Part shown: piece after piece, positions 1 through 12,100 of the stretch
Numbering within the stretch: the first letter of the stretch is position 1
How the letters are laid out: every line of letters begins with the position of its first letter
Assembly (NCBI GenBank): GCA_033807695.1
Contig: CM066300.1
Location: forward strand, 2,108,001 to 2,172,000
Source: Daedaleopsis sinensis
Taxonomy: Eukaryota > Basidiomycota > Agaricomycetes > Polyporales > Polyporaceae
Direction of reading: 5' to 3'
DNA: 64,000 bases
Translations under genes and position numbers: made by a program
The notes under the pieces: model-generated
Seen by the model: the letters and a program-made list of their open reading frames with translations, nothing else
What the model was told of the DNA's origin: nothing
Database searches by the model: none

Positions 1-655
1 TCTATACATCCGCTGTCAGTCCCTCCCAACGGTAACCCAGAGCTAGCGAACGCGCACGTTGCCGATCTCTTCTATCAGTACATTCGCCCGGCTAAATTGC
101 AGCCCACCACGCGCGGCGGAGCGTGCCAGCGACGACCGCCTGGACTTGGGTATCTCCTGCGCGAGGATCTTGCTGTGGACAGCAACCGTCGCCGGGGCCC
201 GCCTGAATTGAGTGCGCGCGGTAATCGAGCATGGATGCTTACCGGAACGCGCCCATCCACATCTCGAAGTCTCCCGAGCTCAGGCATTTGATGTGGAATG
301 TAGCATTGCTCGAGTCGATGTGGATGTCTTTCCGACCAGGGGCGGTGGAGATCGCGGCCTGGCTGAGCAGGACGTGGTCCCGGGGCGGCTGTCCCGGTTC
401 GATGGAATAGGAGAGAAGACCCGAGGCATGCAGCGAGAAGTATCGCCGCGCAAATCCTACGGGAGCCAAGGGTTACAGGTATGGTACAGCGACGGGGCCG
501 AGCTACACACCTTGCATCCTCTTCCGCCGCTTCTTGAGCACCCATCCTTCGCAGATCACGTCCCGCTTTGCGTCGACGGGAGGTATGGCTCCAACTGGGG
601 CCGTCGTCACGAGCGAGGCGTTGACGAGGCGCGTCGTGCTGTTGCTGGCGTGCAT
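1..655 (-). CDS. Oxysterol-binding protein (OSBP/Osh family), 5' part only
   Basis: Sterol/phosphoinositide transfer protein family acting at membrane contact sites. Exons by eye: 655-511, 456-243, 202-58 and 12-1, all with GT-AG borders and continuous frame; the gene continues past the left edge. After about 30 residues the product enters a pleckstrin-homology domain: GWVLKKRRKRMQGFARRYF, then a stretch containing SGLLSYS, EPGQP, ISTAPGRKDIHIDS and TFHIKCLS, ending with the invariant PH-helix Trp in MWMGAFR. This wording is typical of the fungal OSBP PH domain. The sterol-binding ORD domain must lie outside the window. The start is the ATG at 655, the first ATG in frame before the PH domain. 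A PH-only protein is possible but less likely, because the residues match OSBP proteins so closely. Confidence 0.88.
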
Positions 656-1234
656 GGTGCGCAATGGATGTGAAGGGAAGGTCTTGTGTGGCCGCGGGAA
701 ATTAACTCGGACGTCTTGCTAGGAAGCTTGGAGTAACGTAACGAGCGTAGGGCGTCGATCTAGCACATCGGTGAAGGACCGTATGTTATAGAGATGAGAG
801 ACTGACGCGGCGCAGGCCGCACAGGAAGGCGTTGGCGCAGTCAGGAGCTGCAGGACGGGCAATGTAGCACGAAAACAGCCATCTGCGTTCCAGTGCGCAC
901 CACTGCATGGCCTCACGACATCAACGGAGCGCCCGCGAACGACCATGACGTTCGCTCTTCCGCCAAGGCCCGGCTATTCCGAGGAGACACGCCCGAAGGG
1001 GGATGCTCGGTCTTCCTGTCTTCTCGCGCATTGGCTATTCCAACACCAGTACTGATTCAGATAGCTGCGTATACGGATGGATGTACAATTGCGAAAACGA
1101 AACAACGACGAATGGAAGCAGTAAGTTAATGTAAACCGCGGGCAATGTGAACATGAACGACGTGAGTCGAGAGGAAAGGGGGTAACAGGCATGCTCGACT
1201 ACTACATGTCCTCGTAGGGGAGAGAGGATATCGC
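656..1234. other. Intergenic stretch between OSBP and YPT7
   Basis: About 580 bases holding the promoter/5' UTR of the OSBP gene and the 3' UTR of YPT7, both on the minus strand. Short open frames occur on both strands, but none has splice sites, codon bias or recognisable protein sequence. Confidence 0.6.
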
Positions 1235-2187
<953 letters not shown>

Positions 2188-2444
2188 GTTGAGCAAGTTG
2201 GTAGTACAGGAGAGAGGAGTATGGACGAGAGGCAAGTGAGAGTCAGCTCCTACGAGAGTGGACGGACGTAACCGCCGTGGCCGTGGACAACCGGGCGTCT
2301 GCGCATGATCTCAGATGGTAGACGCCTGCTGCCCATTTTGAGCTCCGTTCAAACATCGTTGGCTCGGCTGCGAGAGCCTTGCCCAGTGCCCTTGTCGCGA
2401 TCTCCCTCGTATCCCCTCGGACGAGTGTCCCTTTCACCCTCGTC

Positions 2445-3489
2445 ATGGCGGAGCCATCCTGGCAAGAAACGCTACGTCTCCGGCTCGTCGAGCGCAATGC
2501 GAGAGAGTCCGCGTATGCCCCCATCATCGAGCAATGTATGTACATCCGATCCACCTCTCCGAGCTCGCGCGATGCGGACATCCACCTCCAAATCCCGTCT
2601 GCCCCACCTTGTACGCGACTTCAATGTGAACGCTGAAAAGATCGCAGATTGGCTCAGCAAACAAAGCTGCTGAGAGAGCGCAACGCGTCTCTCCTTCGCG
2701 CAATGGGTACGGCTCGTCCAAATCCTAGCAGCTCCACCGTGTTTGTTCCAGGGACTGGCGACGAGTACGTTCCATTCAATGGCATAGCAACATTCCCCGT
2801 ATTGACCGTGGGTGTGTGAAGCAATCCGGTACGCGCCGCGTATATCACCTCCCTCGAATCGCAAATCTCGTCATTACGAGACGAGCTGGCGACGGTCTAC
2901 AAGACTCAGGGTCAGAATGCCCAGAGGTTGCTTGCTATGAACGAAACTCTGCGCGAGAAGGAAGAGCTGTCACGAGTAGACTCCGAGAACCTGCGGAAGT
3001 ACCGTGACGAGGTCGCCATCTTGCGCAAGAAGGTCGAGCAGCACAATGAATTGATGTCTGAGAAGGATCGGACAGCCCAGGTGAGTATCGAAGGGAACCT
3101 TTCCTACGATGTAAACTCACAATGCCGCTGCTTCATAGATCTTGCACGACGAGATCAACACTCTGCAGCTAGAGTTGAGCCAAATCGAGGATCGGAACCA
3201 GAACCTGACGAAAGACAACGCAAAGCTCTTGCAGCGCTGGTTGGACGCGAAGCAGGCGGAGGCGAACCGTATGAACGAAGCGAACGAGTTCTACGAGGAC
3301 ATGCAATCGCGGCGGCAAGCGGTAATGAACTGGCAAGCGGGTACAAGTGACGAGAATGGGGATGCAGCGGCGGCGAATGCGTCTGTGTCGGGAAACGGGG
3401 AGGAGAGGACGGAGACGGGAGCCACGACGACGAAGGATGGGACGCCATCTCACGCGGAGACGGACGTGAATCTGACACCGAATGGCTGA
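2445..3489 (+). CDS. ATG16: Autophagy protein Atg16 (short coiled-coil form)
   Basis: Atg16 partners Atg5-Atg12 to form the E3-like complex that attaches Atg8 to phosphatidylethanolamine. Exons 2445-2535, 2641-2764, 2822-3080 and 3139-3489 join in frame to give 274 residues. The N-terminus carries the Atg5-binding helix (WQETLRLRLVERNARE, then YAPIIEQYRRLAQQTKLL). A long coiled coil follows (SLESQISSLRDELATVY; EELSRVDSENLRKY; TLQLELSQIEDRNQNL), including the conserved LLQRWLDAKQAEANRMNEAN block. The last 50 residues are polar and low-complexity. There is no WD40 domain, as expected for fungal Atg16. Transcribed away from YPT7. Confidence 0.93.
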
Positions 3490-4033
3490 TGGTGGACGAC
3501 GACGAGTGAGACGTGTGTATCCTATCAGTGTGTCTACAGTGAGCCGATTTCTTACACCTCTTTGGATACCCAGCAGTCTAGATATCCTCTATGTTGTTCA
3601 TTGTAATTCCTTCTCCGGTACCCGTGCTGCTAATTGCTCTCACATTTTGGGACGGCTATACTATCGTTGTGCGTTATACACTTGCTTTCGACCAGTTATT
3701 AACTCTCTCTCGGCGAGCTCGGCACACCTCGCCGTGGCCAAGTCAGCCGCTGCCGTCGCGGCCACGGGCGCTAGGTGCACCCATCGCCAGAAGTGGTTAT
3801 TCGGAGCACAAATATGGTAAGTAGGATGGGCTGTCTCAGTGTCACTGCTCGTCAGCCTCGCGCACAGTCAACCATAAATCGGCCGGGGAGGGGGCGGCCG
3901 TCTGCACCCTTCGTCTCGACTTCCACCACCTCAAGCCTCTCGACACCCGTTTCACGTCCTCTGGTTTTGTCCGTCTCTCGGTTTGCTCCCTTTCTACAGC
4001 CTATCTCTCATTCAACACATAATCAACACCAAG
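3490..4033. other. Intergenic region upstream of the secreted glycine-rich gene
   Basis: About 540 bases with the ATG16 3' UTR and the promoter/5' UTR of the next gene. The last 130 bases are pyrimidine-rich, as usual for fungal 5' leaders. A CATAAAT-like AT-rich element lies near 3873. No coding sequence recognised. Confidence 0.5.
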
Positions 4034-4928
4034 ATGCGCTCTGCCTTCGCACTCTTCCTCGTCGCCACCCTTAGCTCGGGCGTTGCACTCTCTTCCCCGG
4101 TCCCGGCACCTGCTAGCTACAATTCGCACGTCTACCCGGTCTCGAACGCAGAGACCGGACCTGATGCCTCCGCTGCACGCCTGCATCCCATGATCGGAAC
4201 CAAGGTCATCCAACGTTCGCCCCTCGCTGACCACAACCCGACCCTGAATGCACTCGCCAAGTCAGTTTTACTTGCGTGTTGTCTTTCGTGAAGCTCATCA
4301 TCTCGTCTGTTGCACAGGGTAGCTCCCAGGATGGTTGTGAAGCGAGCGCTCGATGCATTCACCCGTGGTGGAAATGCTTACTCTGGTTCGACCGGAGACG
4401 TGTCGGGTGGCGGCGTCGCCAAGTACGTTCGTCTCAGTTGCTCGCATATATGGCAATCACTGACCATCCCCCCCTCTAGCGGCGGAACCACCACGCACAC
4501 GAAGCGTACCGATGACAACGGCACGCTCGGCGGTAATGCATACACCGGAGACTCCGGCGACGTCGATGGTGGAGATGTTGTCAACCAGGGCGACAACTAT
4601 GGCATGCCTACCATGTTCAACATGAACTCCAACAACGCTGGCGGTGGTGGTACCTCCGCCGCTGGCTGTGCAGTTGGCGGACATGGTGACGAAGACCGGG
4701 GAGCGGGTGGTAACGCGCATTCAGGTAGCTCTGGGAATGCGTTAGGAGGCAACGTTTGGAACTCGGGCGCTGTCATGAACGTGGACTCCAGTGAGTACAT
4801 CTTTCTCACAACAAAGGATTGGCACTGATTGTGATCAAACAGACAACGCAGGTACTGCGGGCACGTCGCAGACTGGGTGTGCTACTGGAGGAGATGTCTC
4901 ACCCAACCCCGCTTTGCCAGGGCAGTGA
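4034..4928 (+). CDS. Secreted glycine/asparagine-rich repeat protein
   Basis: Starts with a clear signal peptide (MRSAFALFLVATLSSGVALS, likely cut near SSPVPAP). Four exons begin at 4034, about 4319, about 4480 and about 4843; introns end at CACAG, CTCTAG and CAAACAG and keep frame. After a KR-containing propeptide-like segment there are three degenerate repeats of about 40-60 residues. They begin RGGNAYSGSTGDVSGGGV, LGGNAYTGDSGDVDGGDV and AGGNAHSGSSGNALGGNV. A shorter terminal copy with GCATGGDVSP follows. Total about 230 residues, with few Cys. KR pairs precede the first and second repeats (VVKR-A; THTKR-T), hinting at Kex2 processing. No known domain recognised. It resembles small secreted, possibly self-assembling cell-surface proteins of mushrooms, but function is unknown. 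Confidence 0.8.
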
Positions 4929-5103
4929 TCACACGTCAGGTATCATTGTAGCTCAGTCTCGGCCTTGCATCGTACTCCGGTCACACATTTAGTATGTATT
5001 CATAATTGTGTGTTCAACTCATGGCGGTGATCTTTGCGCACTTGGGGTTCTGGTATCATTCAAAGACTGGGTATGGCTGACATGGTTAAGCGTGCGCGCT
5101 ACA

Positions 5104-6711
5104 TCACGCGTCTTGGAATACCACAACCTCTCTATTATCATCTCTAATTAGTTGTAGTACTCTTTTGCGGTTATTGCGAGGATGCTCTACTTCGATGGAC
5201 ACCCGCTTGAGCGTAGGGACATTTTCTAATACTCTCTGCCCGTATGCCAGTGGATTGAGGTCTTCGAGAGAGCGCTCCACGGGGAAAAGCGGGGGTGCAC
5301 AGGCTAGAGGCGATGAGTATTCGACATACACCTCTTCGGAAGCATGGCCCTCGTCTGTTAGCAAATATGGCCCGCTTTGAATCACATCTAGATCGTCAGA
5401 CGGCTCGAGCTTGAGCTCAAAGCATTCCAGCTGCAAATTCTGGAGAACCGCGAGTAGATTGTCCTGCGTGAAGTCATGATTGGTTGTCATATACAGAAGA
5501 GAACACGTCGAACGACATACCATTGCGTTCTCGACAAGACGATCCCTGTCCTGGATACAGATCTGCACCGTTAAGGATAACCTCGTGAGAGATGCACAGC
5601 CATCGCGGCGTAGCACAGTACACATGCTCCTCTCCGTGTTATCGAAAAGGAGGCCTCGGACGGTGGCATCCAGCTGGACGGGCTTCGCATCGTCCAGCAC
5701 AGGACCCAGCAGGTCCAGATGCTCGTCTTCGACCAGCAGCAGGGTGACGCGGGGGATCCTCCCCGCGACCCCAGCGAGATACAGCCCGATGACCGCGCCC
5801 GAGTATTCCTCGAGGTGATGCCAGCGCGCGTTGACGAGCTGGTCCTCCATGTTCACCTGCCGGTTCTCGTCGAACCACTCGCGCATGGTCCCCAGCTCCG
5901 CCTCGTACTCCGCGCGGTTCGACTCGATCGCGAGCGCGCGCACGTGCGGGAACGCGCGGATGTACGGCCGCATGAGCGGCCACTCGTCCTGCAGCTCGAG
6001 CGTCGTGAGCCGCCGGTACACCGGGGGTGCCGCGGGCCCCCACATCTCCGTCCCGGCCGTGTTGGGGTACGCGACGCTGAGCGCCTCGAGTGTCGGTGCG
6101 ACGGACGCGAGCAGCGCAACGGGGTGGTACTCGGGGAGCGCGTCCGGGTCGATCGTCTCGTAGAACACCTCGGACACGTCGTCGACGAGCACGTACCCGA
6201 ACGCGAGCTTGAGGGAGACGAGCGGCGCGCGCATCGCGCGGAGCAGCTCGCACGCGCTCCCGGTCGCCTCGTGCAGGTCGAGGTGGCGGAGGGGCTGGAG
6301 GCCGGCGATCACGTCGGCGAGCTCCGGATCGGAGTGCAGGAAGTCGTGCGTGTGGCACAGCACGAGGCTCTCGAGGTGGCTTGCGCGGCGGAGGACGACG
6401 ACGAGGCCGCGGGCGGTGGGCTCGGGAAGGAGCCCGACGCTGAGGACGAGGGCGCGGAAGTGGCGGAAACGGGTGCGCTTCGCGGCGAGCATGAAGAAGC
6501 AGAAGGAGATGAGCTGCTTGTCGGAGACGATGAGGACGGGCGGGCGCAGGAGGTGCTGTGCGCCGCTGTGGTAGAGCATCGAGCAGGTGCTCATCATCTG
6601 GGCGACGGTGGTCGGTTGGGACACGGCCATAATCTCCAGGAGGATGTCGTAGTTGAGGGCTGGGGGTGCGTGGTCCGAGTCGACGTCCATGGGCCTCGAT
6701 GCGGTGGTCAT
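5104..6711 (-). CDS. F-box/LRR-like protein, tandem copy 1
   Basis: The N-terminus holds an F-box-like segment (LNYDILLEIMAVSQPTTVAQMM STCSMLYHSG, with a break here only for readability). A long leucine-rich, imperfectly repeating region follows, of the kind agaricomycetes carry in large numbers. By family knowledge these could be SCF ubiquitin-ligase adaptors; the substrate is unknown. The paralogue at 7190-8775 aligns along its whole length (shared MDVD start, PPLFPVERSL versus SPLLPVERSL near the end). That alignment shows that 5520-5464 is a 57-nt intron, although it is stop-free and in frame. Spliced product is about 515 residues. No ATG begins the open frame at its 5' edge. I use the ATG at 6711; the ATG at 6690 (MDVDSD) matches the paralogue's start equally well. 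Confidence 0.8.
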   Translation of the reverse strand: MTTASRPMDVDSDHAPPALNYDILLEIMAVSQPTTVAQMMSTCSMLYHSGAQHLLRPPVLIVSDKQLISFCFFMLAAKRTRFRHFRALVLSVGLLPEPTARGLVVVLRRASHLESLVLCHTHDFLHSDPELADVIAGLQPLRHLDLHEATGSACELLRAMRAPLVSLKLAFGYVLVDDVSEVFYETIDPDALPEYHPVALLASVAPTLEALSVAYPNTAGTEMWGPAAPPVYRRLTTLELQDEWPLMRPYIRAFPHVRALAIESNRAEYEAELGTMREWFDENRQVNMEDQLVNARWHHLEEYSGAVIGLYLAGVAGRIPRVTLLLVEDEHLDLLGPVLDDAKPVQLDATVRGLLFDNTERSMCTVLRRDGCASLTRLSLTVQICIQDRDRLVENAMVCRSTCSLLYMTTNHDFTQDNLLAVLQNLQLECFELKLEPSDDLDVIQSGPYLLTDEGHASEEVYVEYSSPLACAPPLFPVERSLEDLNPLAYGQRVLENVPTLKRVSIEVEHPRNNRKRVLQLIRDDNREVVVFQDA

Positions 6712-7189
6712 TGTCCTGCCAGTGCCATGATTCATATCATGGCGAAATCGGTGGCCTCTATCGTTACTCACATCTTTGCGAATAGTTGAGGTATGTGGGG
6801 GGGTCCCGATGGAGGCCTGAGATCTGGGATTTTAAGGTGCGGAAGTTGCTGCGCTTCGTCGATGTTCACGCGAGGGACCACACAGGCTATGAAACTTCCG
6901 AAGGAGACGAAGACTGATGACTCGCTTCCTACACAATCGATCATCTATTGGTCTTCCAGTCAAAAAATATGCACCACTAGGTCGACTTACCTCTGGCGGA
7001 GAGTGTGTGGGGGAGCCCAAGCGTGTTGGATGAGCGTCACAACACACAAAGTTAGGTTCTGGTCACTACCATGCACATAGTATATTAGTACGATATTCAG
7101 AGTCCGACAGCCGGAACGATCACTGCCTGCCTGCAAAGTGCTGGCACGGCCAAACCGTGAGCAGACACGGGACAATTGATCAATGTGAG
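6712..7189. other. Intergenic spacer between the two F-box paralogues
   Basis: 478 bases containing the promoter of the downstream copy (5104-6711) and the 3' UTR of the upstream copy. A GTGAGTAACG donor-like site near 6771 and a CTGGCAG acceptor-like site near 6718 suggest a possible 5' UTR intron for copy 1. Nothing else recognised. Confidence 0.45.
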
Positions 7190-8775
7190 CTAAAGTGAAA
7201 CCATGGTGCCATTCTCTCCTCTTCTCGACCGCATGTTCCGCTTCCGACGCCGAGGCCCGTACACATCGATGTCCACCGCTTTGATTGTTGGAACCGCGTC
7301 GGCAAGTTGTGTCGCATATTGTGAGGGGTCGAACCGGTCGAGCGAACGTTCAACCGGAAGTAGAGGGCTGGGTGTATGGGGAGGGGAAAGTTGCCCAATC
7401 AACCCATCGGGGTTATTAGGATCGGGTGCGAAACGCATCTTTCGTCTTGGGGTAGGATCGAGGTCGTCTCTAGCATTCAGCGAGAGTTGTATACTTTCGA
7501 GTGGCAGTGTGGTCAGCGACTCCAGAACATTACCCTGACAAATTCGTCAAATTCGTCGAACTGAGTGTATCATGTCTTGCGTAGGAGATAGAGGAAGCAT
7601 ACCATGGAAACCATCATATCACTAAGATGGTCTTCCTTCCTGATTTCGATATGGAGCGACAGCCCCTTCAATGAGGCGCATCCAGGCAGGCGAAGGACGG
7701 TTGGGATGTCCTGCCCCCAAGGTCCGAAGAGGTCGCCATAGACATCCAACTGGAGATACTCTGGTTTTGCGGTATCCAATACAGGCCCGAGCACTGGCAG
7801 GTGCTCTTGGTCTACGCCTTGGAGGATGAGGCGGGGAATTTGGCAAGCAGGAGCCATGAGGTAGAGCCCCAGCAAATCCCCCCGAAACTCGTGAAGCTGC
7901 TTCCAGGTTTGATCGTCTTCTATCTGGTCAAGCATGTTCTCTTCCCTGAGCTGCTGATACTCATCGAAGTCATCTTCGAAGGACGACCATTCCCTACGAC
8001 ACGGGTTGACGGAAAGATGGGTGATACTAGGGAAGCTGACGACATAGGGCATAATGCGGGGTGATGGGTCTGTAAGGTAGAGCGTTCGCAGTTTTGGGTA
8101 AAGACAATCCGACATGAGAATGCCCTCGCCGCAGTCATCGAAGTGGATGTGAAGTTCTTCGATAGACGACGAAAAAGCCTTGCAGAGTCTCGTGGGGTGG
8201 TATTTCGGCAACCGGTTGCTCTTGAGTGTCTCCAAGAATGGAGTGAAATCACGGTCGTCTGTCAGGTAGTCGGCGCGAAGGGAGACGAGCTGGGAGCGCA
8301 TACGTCGCAGCATTCGACAAGTCAGCTCGCCAGCATCAGTGACCTTGAGGTCGCGAACGGACACGAGGCGTGCGAAACCCTTGTAGAGCCCGGGGTCAGA
8401 CTGCAGGAGGTCTTCAGCGTACACGATTGTGAGGTCTGCGAGGCTGGTGAGTTTCGGGAGGATCCGGAGCAATAGTTCGGCGACATTTCCATCTACTTCT
8501 CCTCCAAAGAGAATGAGGGCCCGGAGGAGTTGGAGACGGGACCCTCGCTCTGCTCGCATAAAGCGACAAAAAGAGCGAATATGGGGATAGTGAACGTGGA
8601 TGACTCCACGGTGAACGTCGAGGATAATTTTTGCGCCCGAAAGATAGAGGGTGCTGCAGGTCCGCATCATGGCCGCCACGGTTGGATTCTCGGCGAAAGA
8701 CATGATTAGCAGTAAGACGTCGTAGTCGAGAGCTTGCACGACCAGCGCCATCGTGTCAGTGACGTCGACGTCCAT
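7190..8775 (-). CDS. F-box/LRR-like protein, tandem copy 2
   Basis: Same family as 5104-6711. It starts MDVDVTDTMALVVQ, with an F-box-like helix LDYDVLLLIMSFAENPTVAAMM, then leucine-rich repeats. One intron (7602 to about 7541) interrupts the gene after the codon ATG at 7605-7603; it contains stops, so it must be spliced. The second exon resumes GNVLESLTTLPLESIQLSLN, aligning with NLLAVLQNLQLECFELKLE of copy 1 at the same intron position. About 510 residues. Its 5' end faces the aconitase gene across 354 bp. Tandem duplication is evident; divergence is high, so it is not recent. The SCF-adaptor role is inference only. Confidence 0.82.
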
Positions 8776-9032
8776 CGGGGACTCGTCCGGGAAAGCCTTT
8801 TTGAATCAGTTGCGCGTTAGGATGTCTCCCGAGAAAATGAAGGCCTACAAGACGAACCGCGATGTCCCTCGATGTCATGTTCTAGCAAAGACCTGCAAAG
8901 ATAGAGAGAAAGACCGAGAGATGGATTTTATGGCAGAGGAATGGACTCGGTCCGATTGGACGACACGCACGGTCACACCGCGTTGTGTCACACGGCCCGG
9001 CTATTCCGCCTGCAAAGCTCGAGGATTTTGAG

Positions 9033-9038
9033 TGACTC
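9033..9038 (+). promoter_or_regulatory. Gcn4/Cpc1-like TGACTC element upstream of aconitase
   Basis: TGACTC lies 92-97 bp before the aconitase start codon, inside the 354-bp gap shared with the divergent F-box gene. An inverted CCAAT box (ATTGG, 8955-8959) is also present and could bind the HAP complex. A 6-bp match alone can occur by chance. It gains weight from the matching element at a similar distance upstream of LYS1. Confidence 0.4.
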
Positions 9039-9129
9039 GAACTTGTGAGTCTCAGCTCTCAGGAGCTCTGTGGCCTTGACACTCCTCAGTCCTCTCGTCG
9101 TTGTCGTCGGACTGCTGGACCGTCATAAA

Positions 9130-12100
9130 ATGCGACAAGCTACCGTCTGTCCCCGCGGTATCGCCCGCAACTTCCGTGGCACTCCCGTCTCCGTCCAGCG
9201 AAGGTCTCTAGCAACCCCGACCTCCCTACCACAGAAGGATTGCACTTCAATCACCCCTCCGTATCTCGAGCTTCAGAGAAATCTTGCGGTAGTTCGTCGA
9301 CTACTTGGAAACAGGCCGTTGACACTCGCCGAGAAAATCCTCTATAGTCATGTCTACGAACCAGAAGAAACCTTGGCTAATGGAGGGATCAAGAGAGGAG
9401 AGACGTACCTGCAGCTGAGTCCAGAGCGTGTCGCCATGCAGGATGCATCAGCACAGATGGCCCTGTACGTCTGATCCATTCACCTCATTTGTTTCTCAGA
9501 CTGACTAGACGGAAATGTCAGGCTCCAGTTTATGAGTGCTGGGATGTCAAAATGTGCTGTTCCTGCTAGCATTCACTGCGACCATCTCATTCAAGCAGCA
9601 GAAGGAGCCGAGAAGGATCTGAAGGTACGTGTGCACCCCATCTGTAGCTATGTCGAATATCAATATGTCTTCCAGAGGTCTATTGTGACCAACCAAGAAG
9701 TTTTTGACTTCTTGGAGAGTGCTGGTCGCAAGTATGGGATCGAGTTCTGGAAGCCTGGTTCTGGCATCATCCACCAAATCGTGCTGGAGAATTATGCTGC
9801 GCCTGGAATGTTGATGTAAGGTTGCACAAGTGTCATAGACTAGTTCAGCTCACTCATTATGGCACAGGCTTGGAACAGGTTCGTGGAGGACATTTATAAA
9901 TAATTGGAGTTCAACCTTAATAAGCACTGTAGATTCACACACACCCAACGCTGGCGGTCTTGGTATGCTTGCTATCGGGGTTGGGGGTGCTGATGCTGTC
10001 GATGCCCTGACGGGAACTCCTTGGGAACTGAAGGCTCCTAAGATAATTGGTGAGTATTCTTCACAAACCCACCCTATGTCCCTCTAAAATCTTCCTTGCT
10101 CAGGTATTCATTTAACTGGGCAGATGAACGGCTGGACTACTCCGAAAGACCTTATACTTCATGTTGCGGGAAAGCTGACAGTCCGAGTATGTAAATGTCT
10201 TTATTCACCTTGGGCTCAGGTCATAATAAGGGGATATTTCTCCAGGGAGGCACCGGTGCTATTCTCGAGTACTTTGGTCCTGGGGTTTTCAACCAGTCAT
10301 GTACTGGTGCGTTCATCATCGGCTCTTCCCTTTCGCGCGATTCATACTCATTCGTTGGTCTCAGGACTGGCCACTGTGGCCAACATGGGCGCCGAGGTCG
10401 GCGCTACTACATCGACGTTCCCATACACGCCACGGATGCGAGCATACCTTCAAGCTACGGGTAGAGCACCTGTTGCCCAGGCCGCTGACAAAGCTGCAGC
10501 TAATGGCTATCTCGCTCCCGACGAGGGGGCTGAATACGACGAACTCATCCAAATTGTAAGTGTCATATGCGAGTCCTCCGGTATCTAGATACTCATCAGC
10601 ACATACTACAGAACCTCTCGGAGTTGGAACCGACGATCAATGGACCTTTCACTCCCGACTTAGCCACGCCGCTGTCCAAGTTCGGCGCATTTATTCAGGA
10701 GCAGGGATGGAAGGATGAGTTGTCGGCTGCGCTCATCGGATCTTGCACCAACAGTTCCTATGAGGACATGACCAGTGTCGCAGATCTCGCACGACAGGCA
10801 AATAAGGCAGGCCTGAAGACTAAGGTAAACACCATCACTCACCGGTCTAATGTGACATAGTGATGAACACACATCTCGACAGGTTCCCTTCCTCTGCACT
10901 CCTGGTTCCGAACAGATCCGTGCAACGATTGAGCGTGACCAAGTTACTAGCGAACTTGAAAGTGTTGGAGCGACCGTCCTGGCCAACGCATGTGGACCTT
11001 GCATTGGACAGGTATGTTACCTGCTATCAGTACGTTCAGCACACGCCTGACGCTAGTTTACTACAGTGGAAACGTGAGGACAAACAAGGAGAGGAGAACG
11101 GTAAGGCTGTTCCGTCCAACCGATCACAGTAACGTTCAAACCCATCATCTTGTAGCGATATTGACTTCCTTTAATCGGAACTTCAAGTCTCGCAATGATG
11201 GTAACCGTCTGACCATGAACTTCCTTGCTTCGCCGACGGTCGTGACTGCGATGGCGTTCTCGGGCAAGCTCTCTTTTAATCCTATTACCGATTCCATTCC
11301 CCTCCCCTCCGGGGAGAGCTTCCGCTTCTCTGCTCCACGCGGACAAGACCTCCCCGAAGCGGGCTTCACTCCTGGAGAGACGCGCTACTACCCCTCGCCG
11401 ATGCCTGTCCCGCAGCCGGAGACCGAAATAGTTATCCGACCAGACTCGCAAAGGTTGGAGATCCTGCAGCCATTCACTAGCCATTTCAGTGAAGAATCAG
11501 GCAACCAGAGGGGTCTAGAGCTCCCTCCGTTGAAGGTCCTCGTGCGGGTTAGGGGCAAATGCACCACGGATCATATATCTGCTGCAGTACGTACCATAGT
11601 ACCATAACTCTAGCTCAGATTCATGAGTCGTCTGATTTCCTCCTCTACAGGGGCCTTGGCTCAAGTACAAGGGCCATCTGACTAATATTTCGGAGAACCT
11701 TCGTGCGTTGTGATTACGAGCCTCAGTATTGCCGAATGCGAAATCACTAATAGTCCCGTGCAGTCATCACCGCCGTGAACGACGAGGGAGGCGAGGTGAA
11801 CGTCGCGTTCGACCATGAACACGCCGCATCGGAATCCGAGACCGACACCATCCCTGCTGTAGCCAAGCGGTTCAAGGCACGCAACCAGCCGTGGGCATTG
11901 GTTGTAGACGATAACTACGGCGAAGGTAGCGCACGCGAGCATGCTGCTTTGCAGCCACGTTTCTACGGTACGCACAAATATCCCAGTGCGGAGCCTCTTA
12001 CTCACAATGTACCTCAGGCTGCGCAGCCATCGTCGCTCGTTCCTTCGCTCGCATTCACGAGACCAACCTCAAGGTAAGCTTCGCTTCACTAGTTTCCACT

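Noticed and set aside
6771..6771. GTG as the start of F-box copy 1
   Set aside because: The codon is GTG, and GTGAGT here looks like a donor site. The paralogue starts at MDVD, favouring ATG 6711 or 6690.
5719..6789. Long plus-strand open frame (356 codons) antisense to F-box copy 1
   Set aside because: It is Glu/Arg/Val-rich, has no ATG-based start with family resemblance, and arises from GC-rich codons of the real minus-strand gene, whose paralogue confirms the minus-strand reading.
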